Assembly: GCF_017751145.1 (NCBI RefSeq)
Contig: NZ_CP046640.1
Span: 2,460,137-2,524,136, forward strand
DNA from: Iocasia fonsfrigidae
GTDB lineage: Bacteria; Bacillota; Halanaerobiia; Halanaerobiales; DTU029
Reading direction: 5' to 3'
DNA: 64,000 nucleotides
Part shown: piece by piece, positions 55,078 through 62,629 of the stretch
How positions within the stretch are numbered: position 1 is the first letter of the stretch
How the letters are laid out: each line of letters begins with the position of its first letter
Notes under the pieces: generated by a model
Database searches by the model: none
What the model saw: the letters and a program-made list of their open reading frames with translations, nothing else
What the model was told of the DNA's origin: nothing
Translations under genes and position numbers: made by a program

Positions 55078-55494
55078 TCAATTTTTTTTGCCGCCGAAAT
55101 AATTCATAAATAAATCATTTGTATTCATTGAACCCTTATCTTTTTTGTTTTTAACCTTTATCTTTTCTTTAGTCCTGGGGTTAAAACCAAAGAAATCTTG
55201 AAATTTTTTTTCGAATTCTTCCGGTCTAGGTTTTTCAAATCCCCTCTCCCTAACATTTCTCTTATTTTCCCTGGAAGACTGCTTTCTTAAAACAGCATCA
55301 TATTCTTTACGTTTCTTTTCAGAACTAAGGGTATTATATGCTTCAACTATTAATCGAAATTTTTCTTCAGCATCTTCATCAGCAATATTTCTATCCGGGT
55401 GATATTTTAAAGTTAGTTTCCTATAAACCTTTTTTAGCTCTTTCATTCCAACATCTGGTGATACACCTAATACCTCATAATAATTTCTTTTAAT
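55078..55494 (-). CDS. J-domain (DnaJ-like) co-chaperone, apparent AUU start
   Basis: About 138 residues. The N-terminal J domain runs [20 protein letters not shown] through [20 protein letters not shown] (HPD motif). A basic low-complexity tail ([26 protein letters not shown]) replaces the zinc-binding and substrate domains of DnaJ. There is no ATG/GTG start at the J-domain boundary. GGAGG is 7 nt before ATT 55494, which would begin [10 protein letters not shown], the usual J-protein N-terminus. A TTG at 55518 overlaps the previous stop and lacks a site. It is a dedicated partner for the Hsp70-like protein upstream. Confidence 0.87.
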   Translation of the reverse strand: MKRNYYEVLGVSPDVGMKELKKVYRKLTLKYHPDRNIADEDAEEKFRLIVEAYNTLSSEKKRKEYDAVLRKQSSRENKRNVRERGFEKPRPEEFEKKFQDFFGFNPRTKEKIKVKNKKDKGSMNTNDLFMNYFGGKKN

Positions 55495-55510
55495 ACTAAC
55501 TCCTCCTCCC

Positions 55511-56281
55511 TTAATCAACTATAATTTTAGGGGCTTTTCTCCCCTCATCTTTTATAACCCTGTTACCTAATAATTCCTTAATTATGTTCTTCATGTGTTT
55601 ATATATATCCAGATTAGTATATCTTTCTTTCTTTAATTCCAACTTCCTATTCAAATAATTTTCCAGCAAATCCCTTCTTACCATCCTGGAATTCAAACAT
55701 TCCATAGCAAAAGCAATATCTATAAAATCATCCTGTGACAATTCTAATAAATTATTGGCAAACTTCTCAACAATTGAAGGGTGTAAGGTAGGCCTACTAA
55801 CATTAGCATATAAGACATTAATGATATTAACTGTATTAAACTCAGTTTCAAAATCACTAAAATTATTATATTCTGATCTAAGATAAGCCCCTTCACGTAA
55901 TTTAAACCTACCCAGTTCTAATTCATTTTCTTCAATCTGTAAATTATCATCAACAATAATATCGCTTTCATAACAACTATAATCTTTTTCCTCCCGCTTA
56001 TCTCGAAATTTTATCTTAACTATCATCTCCTTATTGCTATTAAAGTATTTAACCCTGCTTATTCCGTCTGATATATAGATAATGTCATTAAATTTGACAA
56101 TCCCCTCATTAACACAAAAATATTTGTCTTCAATAAAAATACTGCTCCCTGCTATTACCCCATTAGAATAATCCTGAAAATAAAAATCAAAAAATTTTCT
56201 GGGATAATCCCTCAAATTCATTAACATACCTTTTTTTAAAATGTTTCCCCTTTTAAAATATGGTGTATTATTTTTAAACAA
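55511..56281 (-). CDS. Unrecognised 256-residue protein between Hsp70-like and J-protein genes
   Basis: No signal peptide or membrane helix. A probable beta-rich first half ([35 protein letters not shown]) and helical second half ([40 protein letters not shown]). It starts at TTG 56281 with AAGGAG 7 nt upstream; ATGs at 56227 or 56221 are poorer alternatives. Its stop lies inside the leader of the J-domain gene, so the two are translationally linked. It may be part of the Hsp70-J chaperone module. I do not recognise the family. Confidence 0.65.
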   Translation of the reverse strand: MFKNNTPYFKRGNILKKGMLMNLRDYPRKFFDFYFQDYSNGVIAGSSIFIEDKYFCVNEGIVKFNDIIYISDGISRVKYFNSNKEMIVKIKFRDKREEKDYSCYESDIIVDDNLQIEENELELGRFKLREGAYLRSEYNNFSDFETEFNTVNIINVLYANVSRPTLHPSIVEKFANNLLELSQDDFIDIAFAMECLNSRMVRRDLLENYLNRKLELKKERYTNLDIYKHMKNIIKELLGNRVIKDEGRKAPKIIVD

Positions 56282-56327
56282 GTCATTACTCCTTTCTATA
56301 TATAACTGTAATTCAGGAAAGAGAAGC

Positions 56328-58967
56328 CTATTTTAAACCATCAAAAAAGTCCAGTTTTGATAGATCACCTTCAAAAGCAAAATATTTTTTCTCACCTACA
56401 TGAAGCTTTTCTTCTTTCCTACAAATAGGTAAAACATAAAAACCCCAGTTGTTCTCATCTGTATAAACAAAGAATTTGATTTCTCCATTTTTAATATTAT
56501 CAGTATCTTCCTGAACAATTTTCCCCTCATACTGGCTTACAATCTCATCAATCTCAGCAAAGGTATATTCACTAAGATCATTTTCATAGATATATATCTT
56601 CTCTAATGTCCCCTCATCACTCTTTAAATAAAACTTTATTTTCTCTGTACTTATTGGTTTTGATATAAACCCTTTCGCCTGATTGGTCCTTTCCTGATTA
56701 TGAATTACTACCTTTTCTCTGCCCGTAAAGGTCTTGGCAGTTAAAGTATAAGGCAGTGCTGGTGCTGCATTTTTAATAGAAACCTCTATATCACCTAATT
56801 TCTTGGATTTCATGTATTTAATAACCCCACGTAAACAGGCTAATTTTAATTCCAGCGACTGACTTTTATCTGTGCCTTTTTGTTTAAATTCTATACTCCT
56901 GCCAGGCACAAATTCTTTAAGGGCTTCTTTAAAGATATCTATCTTACAGGATTGCCCAGTTAGTTTGATAATAGAATAGTTCATTAATTCTCTGCTTTCA
57001 TAAAAACTCTCCAGAAACTTCTTAACTATTTCATATATATCAGCTTTAATGAGCTTTGAAATTTCTTTAATATTGAAAACAACATTAGGAAATTTATTAA
57101 CCCTATCAAGGCTTTGCCCATCAATGATAGATAAATTCCACTGATTTAATGATGTTATATGAAGATCACTATCAACTGTGTTCAATTCATCTGAATCAAA
57201 CTTATTTCTAATGATATTGGTTTTTTTAAAGAACTGTTTCTTCATATTTTCAGCTATCTCCCAGAGGAAATAAAAATTATTTTTTACCTTCTGATATTCA
57301 GCACTGGTTTTATTTTCATACTCCCTAAACTTAGTTGGAATAATATTTCCTACTTCCCGGTATTTTTCTTCAAAATCCTTATATATCTCTTTTACACCTA
57401 TTTCATCAACTAATCTAAAGATATCGACAGCAGGAATATCTATCAATTCATCAATATCTATAATCTCACCATTATTCTTATAATAATTAGCAAAAACAAT
57501 TTTCATATACTGCATTATTCGGTAGGTTATATTGTTCCCACCAAAATTAGTATCACCATTCTCAAATCCGGTCTCTATATTTACTTTATAAGAGATATTC
57601 CCTTCTTCAATGCTAAATGTACAAGAAGATAAGTCTGTTGTACCACCACCACAATCTATCACCAGTGCCTTATATTCTTTATTATCAACAAATTTTCTAT
57701 CCTTAATAAAATTAGCGATAGTATTATATAAAACTGAAATACCCTCATCTAAAACATCTACCTTTTCTATATGATAATCATTCATAATATCCTCAAACAT
57801 TGCTAGAAACTGTGCCTTCATTTTAACCGGGCTTGAGATGTGTATGTTCTGAAATTTACACTTGAAATTATGTTCTGCCAGTTCAATTACATAATTGATA
57901 TAGGCCTTAATTATCTCTCCCCGCTTAATTACAGAAATATTACCTTTTTCATCATATATCTCTTCTTCCTGCTGATAATTATTTACCCATCGTTTTATCC
58001 CTTGAAAGACACTGGCACTACTTGAATAATCATTTTTCTTCATTCTATCTAAGGCCTCATAACCAAATAAATACTTAATGTTTTCTGAGTCCTTACAATC
58101 TATTACATAAACAACACTGGGCATTATCTCTATCCATTTTTCCTCTTTTGATATTGTATAAGGGAATTTAACAAAATTAATATCATTTATTTTGATCTTT
58201 CCGTTTAATATATCATTATGTGATGGGCCTGAAACATAATTAGTGTCAAGGTATGCCCCGGCAGTCGTGTTTGAGGTTCCAAAATCAATACATAAAACTG
58301 TCCTGGTATCTTCTAACTCTTTTATCTCAAAATCTATAATTGGAACCTGATAATAATAGAGATTAATCGGTGGCAGTTCTTTTTCCTGATAGTAACTTTT
58401 ATATATATATTCTGACTCGTTTTTTCGGAAAAAGAGGAAACTATAATTTTTATTATCAATATTAGTTAAATTCAGGTTTCCTTTATTAGCATAAAGGAAG
58501 TACACATCATCTTCACTCTTATCCTTTTTTAAATTAAATATACCACATAAATGGTCTTCTCCATTAATAAGTAGGACATTTGATTCTTTTATTTCATTTT
58601 CTACAATGATTTTGTACTGATCTTCTTTATTTACACCAACCTCCTGATATACAGTTATTTTTGCAGGCAATTTAATCTTGTCCAGGTGATTTAATTTTGT
58701 AAGGGGATTTTTTTGTACCAGGTTTTGTACCCTTTCAAACCCCCCCTCCTTTTTCTCATCAATTAAATTCGGTTTTTTTACCCCCCTATACTTTAAAATA
58801 ATTCTAATTAAGCTATCCCTATCATATTCCTTTTGATAACCCCTGATTATTCTATACTTATGACAGATATTCCTTAACTTATATGTTGACATTTCCATTA
58901 ATTCACTTCTAGTGAACCTTCTGCCCTCATATTTTTGTTCCCCTGGGTTTAATCTATATGACCACAT
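56328..58967 (-). CDS. Hsp70-like ATPase with SAP/Rho-N-like N-terminus
   Basis: 879 residues. Residues ~18-62 resemble a SAP/Rho-N helix-loop-helix (TRSELMEMSTYKLRNICHKY ... RDSLIRIILKYRG). Residues ~100-215 are unrecognised. The actin-fold ATPase starts at VLCIDFGTSNTTAGAYL (phosphate-1, 226-235) with phosphate-2 VIDCGGGTTDLSSCTF (436-451); a late IIKLTGQSCKIDIFKEAL corresponds to the adenosine motif. The C-terminal substrate-binding part diverges from DnaK. SD AAGGAGG. It lies with a J-protein gene in an injection-system operon, suggesting cargo folding/unfolding or assembly instead of general chaperoning. Confidence 0.85.
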   Translation of the reverse strand: MWSYRLNPGEQKYEGRRFTRSELMEMSTYKLRNICHKYRIIRGYQKEYDRDSLIRIILKYRGVKKPNLIDEKKEGGFERVQNLVQKNPLTKLNHLDKIKLPAKITVYQEVGVNKEDQYKIIVENEIKESNVLLINGEDHLCGIFNLKKDKSEDDVYFLYANKGNLNLTNIDNKNYSFLFFRKNESEYIYKSYYQEKELPPINLYYYQVPIIDFEIKELEDTRTVLCIDFGTSNTTAGAYLDTNYVSGPSHNDILNGKIKINDINFVKFPYTISKEEKWIEIMPSVVYVIDCKDSENIKYLFGYEALDRMKKNDYSSSASVFQGIKRWVNNYQQEEEIYDEKGNISVIKRGEIIKAYINYVIELAEHNFKCKFQNIHISSPVKMKAQFLAMFEDIMNDYHIEKVDVLDEGISVLYNTIANFIKDRKFVDNKEYKALVIDCGGGTTDLSSCTFSIEEGNISYKVNIETGFENGDTNFGGNNITYRIMQYMKIVFANYYKNNGEIIDIDELIDIPAVDIFRLVDEIGVKEIYKDFEEKYREVGNIIPTKFREYENKTSAEYQKVKNNFYFLWEIAENMKKQFFKKTNIIRNKFDSDELNTVDSDLHITSLNQWNLSIIDGQSLDRVNKFPNVVFNIKEISKLIKADIYEIVKKFLESFYESRELMNYSIIKLTGQSCKIDIFKEALKEFVPGRSIEFKQKGTDKSQSLELKLACLRGVIKYMKSKKLGDIEVSIKNAAPALPYTLTAKTFTGREKVVIHNQERTNQAKGFISKPISTEKIKFYLKSDEGTLEKIYIYENDLSEYTFAEIDEIVSQYEGKIVQEDTDNIKNGEIKFFVYTDENNWGFYVLPICRKEEKLHVGEKKYFAFEGDLSKLDFFDGLK

Positions 58968-58985
58968 TATACTGTCCTCCTTTAT

Positions 58986-59675
58986 TTAGTAATTAGCAAT
59001 AGAACCTATTCTCATAGTTTCAGCTACATCTATTATCCCAAAATGAAATTTCCAGTAGATTTTAATACTAAAGTTTATTGGTAAAAATAAATCTTCTATT
59101 AATTCCATCTTCTTAAGGTTTTCACTGCTGTCAACTTGTCGAATATACACCAGAAACTCATTTTTATCCAGTTTATTTAAATAAACTATTGAACCCTTAA
59201 AAATATTTTTGATAGTATCTTTTAGATAAAATATATGGTCCCCGGTAATATAAAGCTTATATAGGTTTCTAATTAAAATATTCTTCTCATCAATAGAAAA
59301 ATATTTGATATTTTCTTTACCCCTTTGACCAAAAGTTCCTTCTATAAGCTCTCTATAGAAAAACCACTTGTGATACTCAACTCTGTCCATACCACGATTA
59401 AGATCAAGCTCTCCCAAAAAATGAACTACTAAGTCAAATAATACATCCCTTAGTTCCCCATTTTTATAGTAATTAGCATCAAATAGGTCTTTAAATATAT
59501 CAAAAAACCTATAATATGGATTTATTTCAACATCCTTATCTATATCTCTAAAATTAATACAGGAATCACTTAATTCCATATAAGGAGAAAATCCGGAAGC
59601 AAAGCAAAACCTTACATCTTTTAAATCTATCCCTTCATTTTTGGCCTTTATTAAGACATCCCAGATATAATCCAT
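58986..59675 (-). CDS. Unrecognised 229-residue protein, candidate baseplate-region component
   Basis: No signal peptide, no membrane helix. Aromatic- and acidic-rich, with the pattern FDIFKDLFDANYYKNGELRD and a C-terminus ending LIEDLFLPINFSIKIYWKF, HFGIIDVAETMRIGSIANY. A terminal beta-strand plus short hydrophobic tail is seen in tail-wedge proteins such as the phage gpI group, but the resemblance is too weak to assign. Its ATG overlaps the previous gene's stop (TAATG), so it is made together with the 426-residue protein. Confidence 0.6.
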   Translation of the reverse strand: MDYIWDVLIKAKNEGIDLKDVRFCFASGFSPYMELSDSCINFRDIDKDVEINPYYRFFDIFKDLFDANYYKNGELRDVLFDLVVHFLGELDLNRGMDRVEYHKWFFYRELIEGTFGQRGKENIKYFSIDEKNILIRNLYKLYITGDHIFYLKDTIKNIFKGSIVYLNKLDKNEFLVYIRQVDSSENLKKMELIEDLFLPINFSIKIYWKFHFGIIDVAETMRIGSIANY

Positions 59676-60955
59676 TAATCTATTACCCCCTTACAGATAT
59701 ATTCCGGGAAATACTGCTGTATTTCAGAAGTAATAAAACTTATAAGGTCATTTTTTAAGTAATCCAATTCCATTGCTTCAAATTCTATAACTAATACCTT
59801 CCTGAATTTATCAGCCCTTATTTCATCTACGATATAAGAATTAAAATCATAACTAATATCTTTTTCAAGTGCAGATAGATCATCTAGTATATTAATACCC
59901 TTTATCTGTAAGTCATTTGTCACTTCAAAGGATTTCAGCATTCTATTTAATTCACTATAACTCCTTATTACCTTATCCCCCTTATTAAAAAAACTATCTA
60001 CAAAACTTTTTTTCTTTTTATTGGATAATAAACTGAATTCATATTGATCATTTATTAAAGAATTATTTTCCTGAAGAACAGCAAAAAGCTCCCATACAAT
60101 AGAATTGCTTTCATTACTGGTAATTATTATGCCGTCCTTATTTTTTCTTAAAGATATCATATTTTGATTGGGGGCAAGTAAGTATCCATTTTCGTAACCC
60201 AGGTTTTTATATGGAATCACATGTTCGTAATTAACCTTATCTTTTGTCGGCAAAGGAAATCCTTCTCCTTTAATTGTTGTTTTTTTTATATTCCAGACAG
60301 GTACATACCCAACACATTTATCCTCTTCTAATTCTGCTAAGTCAAATACTATTTCTTCAAATTCATTGAGCTCACCCATATCTTCCTGACAGCCTGCAAT
60401 TACAACATCATAGAATTTACGTATATAAGGGTTATTAATTGTTGTCCACCTTACAGCATTCTGCATAAATATCTTGTACATCTCTTCTTCTATCGCTATA
60501 TATTCTTCATTATGTTGTAAAACTATATCAATTGGAATTTCCTTATCTTCAGAAATAATTAAACCCTTGAACTTGTGTTTTTCTCTTTCCATTTTTATGA
60601 GTTCTGGGTAACTTTTCTTTAAATATATTTTTGTGATTTTTACTGGTTCATTATTTCTTATTTTCTCCAATATCTCTTTTTTATCATATTGTTCCTCTTC
60701 ATAGTCTTCTTCTTTCATAGGAAATAAACAATCACTTACTATATCCAGTTTCTCCCTTTTAACAATAGTATTATAAATAGTAAAATTATCATCTCTATCC
60801 TGTATTTCATTAAATAATCTATTTTCTATCTCTTGATTAACATCTTCCTGATAATCAATAATCCCTTTAAATACATCTAACATCATATTTTTTAAGATCC
60901 GTCTCTGCTGCAGGTCGCTCATTCTATCTAACTTGCTCTGTATTATCTCTTTCAA
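59675..60955 (-). CDS. Unrecognised 426-residue protein, candidate baseplate-region component
   Basis: Begins at TTG 60955 (AGGTG 5 nt upstream). The first ~110 residues are highly charged and probably helical (LDRMSDLQQRRILKNMMLDV, DCLFPMKEEDYEEEQYDKKE). The middle is mixed alpha/beta with FEEIVFDLAELEEDKCVGYV and EHVIPYKNLGYENGYLLAPN. The end is helical (EFEAMELDYLKNDLISFITS). No motif I can name. Its position directly after the spike genes, and translational coupling to the 229-residue protein, suggest the two form a complex. Confidence 0.6.
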   Translation of the reverse strand: MKEIIQSKLDRMSDLQQRRILKNMMLDVFKGIIDYQEDVNQEIENRLFNEIQDRDDNFTIYNTIVKREKLDIVSDCLFPMKEEDYEEEQYDKKEILEKIRNNEPVKITKIYLKKSYPELIKMEREKHKFKGLIISEDKEIPIDIVLQHNEEYIAIEEEMYKIFMQNAVRWTTINNPYIRKFYDVVIAGCQEDMGELNEFEEIVFDLAELEEDKCVGYVPVWNIKKTTIKGEGFPLPTKDKVNYEHVIPYKNLGYENGYLLAPNQNMISLRKNKDGIIITSNESNSIVWELFAVLQENNSLINDQYEFSLLSNKKKKSFVDSFFNKGDKVIRSYSELNRMLKSFEVTNDLQIKGINILDDLSALEKDISYDFNSYIVDEIRADKFRKVLVIEFEAMELDYLKNDLISFITSEIQQYFPEYICKGVID

Positions 60956-60983
60956 ACTATCACCTACTTACTAAATAATTATT

Positions 60984-61136
60984 CTAAATAAACTTCACCT
61001 TACCATTATTAATCTCGACCTTCTTCTGCCCAAAGCCTATTTCACTACCAGTTTTGGACAGCTTACCATATCCTTTTTCATTCTTAAGTTCTATTTCACC
61101 TTTCTTGATTACTACCTGATTATCACTACTTCTCAT
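60984..61136 (-). CDS. 50-residue spike-tip-like ORF
   Basis: A small ORF starting 7 nt after the spike gene stops, in a different frame. It encodes MRSSDNQVVIKKGEIELKNE and then KGYGKLSKTGSEIGFGQKKV, ending EINNGKVKFI. The GFG..K.EINNGKVK pattern resembles the C-terminal beta-helix of the spike proteins (FGFGGNGIKVKDGEINIS). It is either a separate tip strand or the leftover 3' end of a third spike gene. No strong SD (GAAGTAAAG only). Too small to call with certainty. Confidence 0.5.
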   Translation of the reverse strand: MRSSDNQVVIKKGEIELKNEKGYGKLSKTGSEIGFGQKKVEINNGKVKFI

Positions 61137-61143
61137 CTTTACT

Positions 61144-62580
61144 TCAGGCCAAATCTATCTTACTATCATCCACTATAAGCCCGGTTCCTCCACTGGCAAG
61201 CCTTGCAGCCGAATCATTTAAAGCGAATTTTGTTTCTTGGAAATTTAACTGGATTAAATCTTTGTTCAGATTAATATTTAAATCATTATCATCCTGTTTT
61301 GCTTTTATAAGGTCCTGTGCTATTTCAATAGTAGATATATTACCTTTACCAATTACAAAAATACTATCATTATTTATTTTTATCTGAAACCCTTCAGGGG
61401 TTATTATTATTTTATCAACTGGGTCATTCTTTACTTCCTGTTCTATCTCAGTCAAACTTTCTCTTACTGCTGCATGTCTTTCATTTTTACTCTTAAAATA
61501 TATGTCTACAATATCCCCCAGTTCTGGAGCAGAAAAGACATCTCTATATACCTGATCTAAGGGAAACCAGTGTGCTTTACTCTCTTCAAAATCATCCTCT
61601 ATATCAAGAAAACTAACTTTAGCCTGGTGTTTCGGGCTTAAGCTCATCACTTCTGCCCTAAAACCCCTGCCTTCAATTTCAAATCTCCTTTTTATATTTA
61701 ATATTCTAATGTTTTCTTCCTTAGCTAAAACAATTTCAGAATAGATGTTACTTTTATCTATATAAATATTATTTTCTATAATAACTAGTTCTATTGTTTC
61801 CTGTTTTTCATTGTCAGTTATATAATCAAGTTTCACCCCAACATTAAATACATTACCTGTCCTAGAATGTTTATATTCTTCTATTTTAAAATAATTATAT
61901 TTGGTACTTTTTTTACCAGTTTTTTGAGCTGCTTCACCATAGGTGTTACTTAATTTTTTCTCTGATGATATATGACTGCCAATTTGAATATTAATCGTTT
62001 CTGAATTATCTTTTGTATCATCAACTATTACTGGTTGATTTATGTAAGAAGATATCCTCTTTATAAAATCCCAATCACTTTCCTTATACTGCAATACTAG
62101 AGGATAATCTTTTGAGATAAAAACTGTTTCTCCCAATTGATTTGTTGAACAGGAAAAATAAAAATTCTTATTCTCATTATTCAAGATATTAAGTACATCA
62201 TTATATCTCGAACCCAGATTTTGATATATACGGTTTCTCCTTTCCCTTGTAAGGAGAATACTATAAGAAAAGGCCCTTAATTGAAGACAATATACCTGAT
62301 TTTTATAGACTATCTTATAACTGCTAACTATCCCTTTGAAAATAACTAGCTGCTTATCTTCACTATCATAAGTAATTACTAATGGTGGATCTTCCTGTTC
62401 TAAATACCTATTATACTCTTTAATATCATTTTCATTTATTACCCCTTCAATTAACACCCTGCTGTGGTCGTAGATAGATTTTTCTATTTCTAATTTATTT
62501 AGACTTTTAAACTCAAAATTATCAAATTTAAGGTCATGGGCAGTAGCATATGTTTTACCCTGCCTTGCTTTCATATTCAT
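61144..62580 (-). CDS. VgrG / phage gpD-like spike protein (copy 2)
   Basis: 478 residues, full length. Residues ~18-300 are a gp27-like hub: RVLIEGVINENDIKEYNRYL, IFKGIVSSYKIVYKNQVYCL, then the family signature YPLVLQYKESDWDFIKRISS and YINQPVIVDDTKDN. A gp5-like OB fold follows at ~305-375 (FRAEVMSLSPKHQAKVSFLD, AHWFPLDQVYRDVFSAPELG, DIVDIYFKSKNE). A short C-terminal beta-helix ends GGTGLIVDDSKIDLA. This trimeric spike punctures the target and carries the PAAR-like tip. SD AGGGAG is close to the ATG. Tandem with the gene at 62630-64000. Confidence 0.88.
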   Translation of the reverse strand: MNMKARQGKTYATAHDLKFDNFEFKSLNKLEIEKSIYDHSRVLIEGVINENDIKEYNRYLEQEDPPLVITYDSEDKQLVIFKGIVSSYKIVYKNQVYCLQLRAFSYSILLTRERRNRIYQNLGSRYNDVLNILNNENKNFYFSCSTNQLGETVFISKDYPLVLQYKESDWDFIKRISSYINQPVIVDDTKDNSETINIQIGSHISSEKKLSNTYGEAAQKTGKKSTKYNYFKIEEYKHSRTGNVFNVGVKLDYITDNEKQETIELVIIENNIYIDKSNIYSEIVLAKEENIRILNIKRRFEIEGRGFRAEVMSLSPKHQAKVSFLDIEDDFEESKAHWFPLDQVYRDVFSAPELGDIVDIYFKSKNERHAAVRESLTEIEQEVKNDPVDKIIITPEGFQIKINNDSIFVIGKGNISTIEIAQDLIKAKQDDNDLNINLNKDLIQLNFQETKFALNDSAARLASGGTGLIVDDSKIDLA

Positions 62581-62629
62581 ATTTTTTCTCCCTTCTAAAA
62601 ATATTTCTATCCCATCGTTACTTCCCTAA

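Noticed and set aside
58986-59675. Assignment as phage gpI-type tail protein
   Set aside because: Only the C-terminal hydrophobic tail resembles it; no alignment to support a name.
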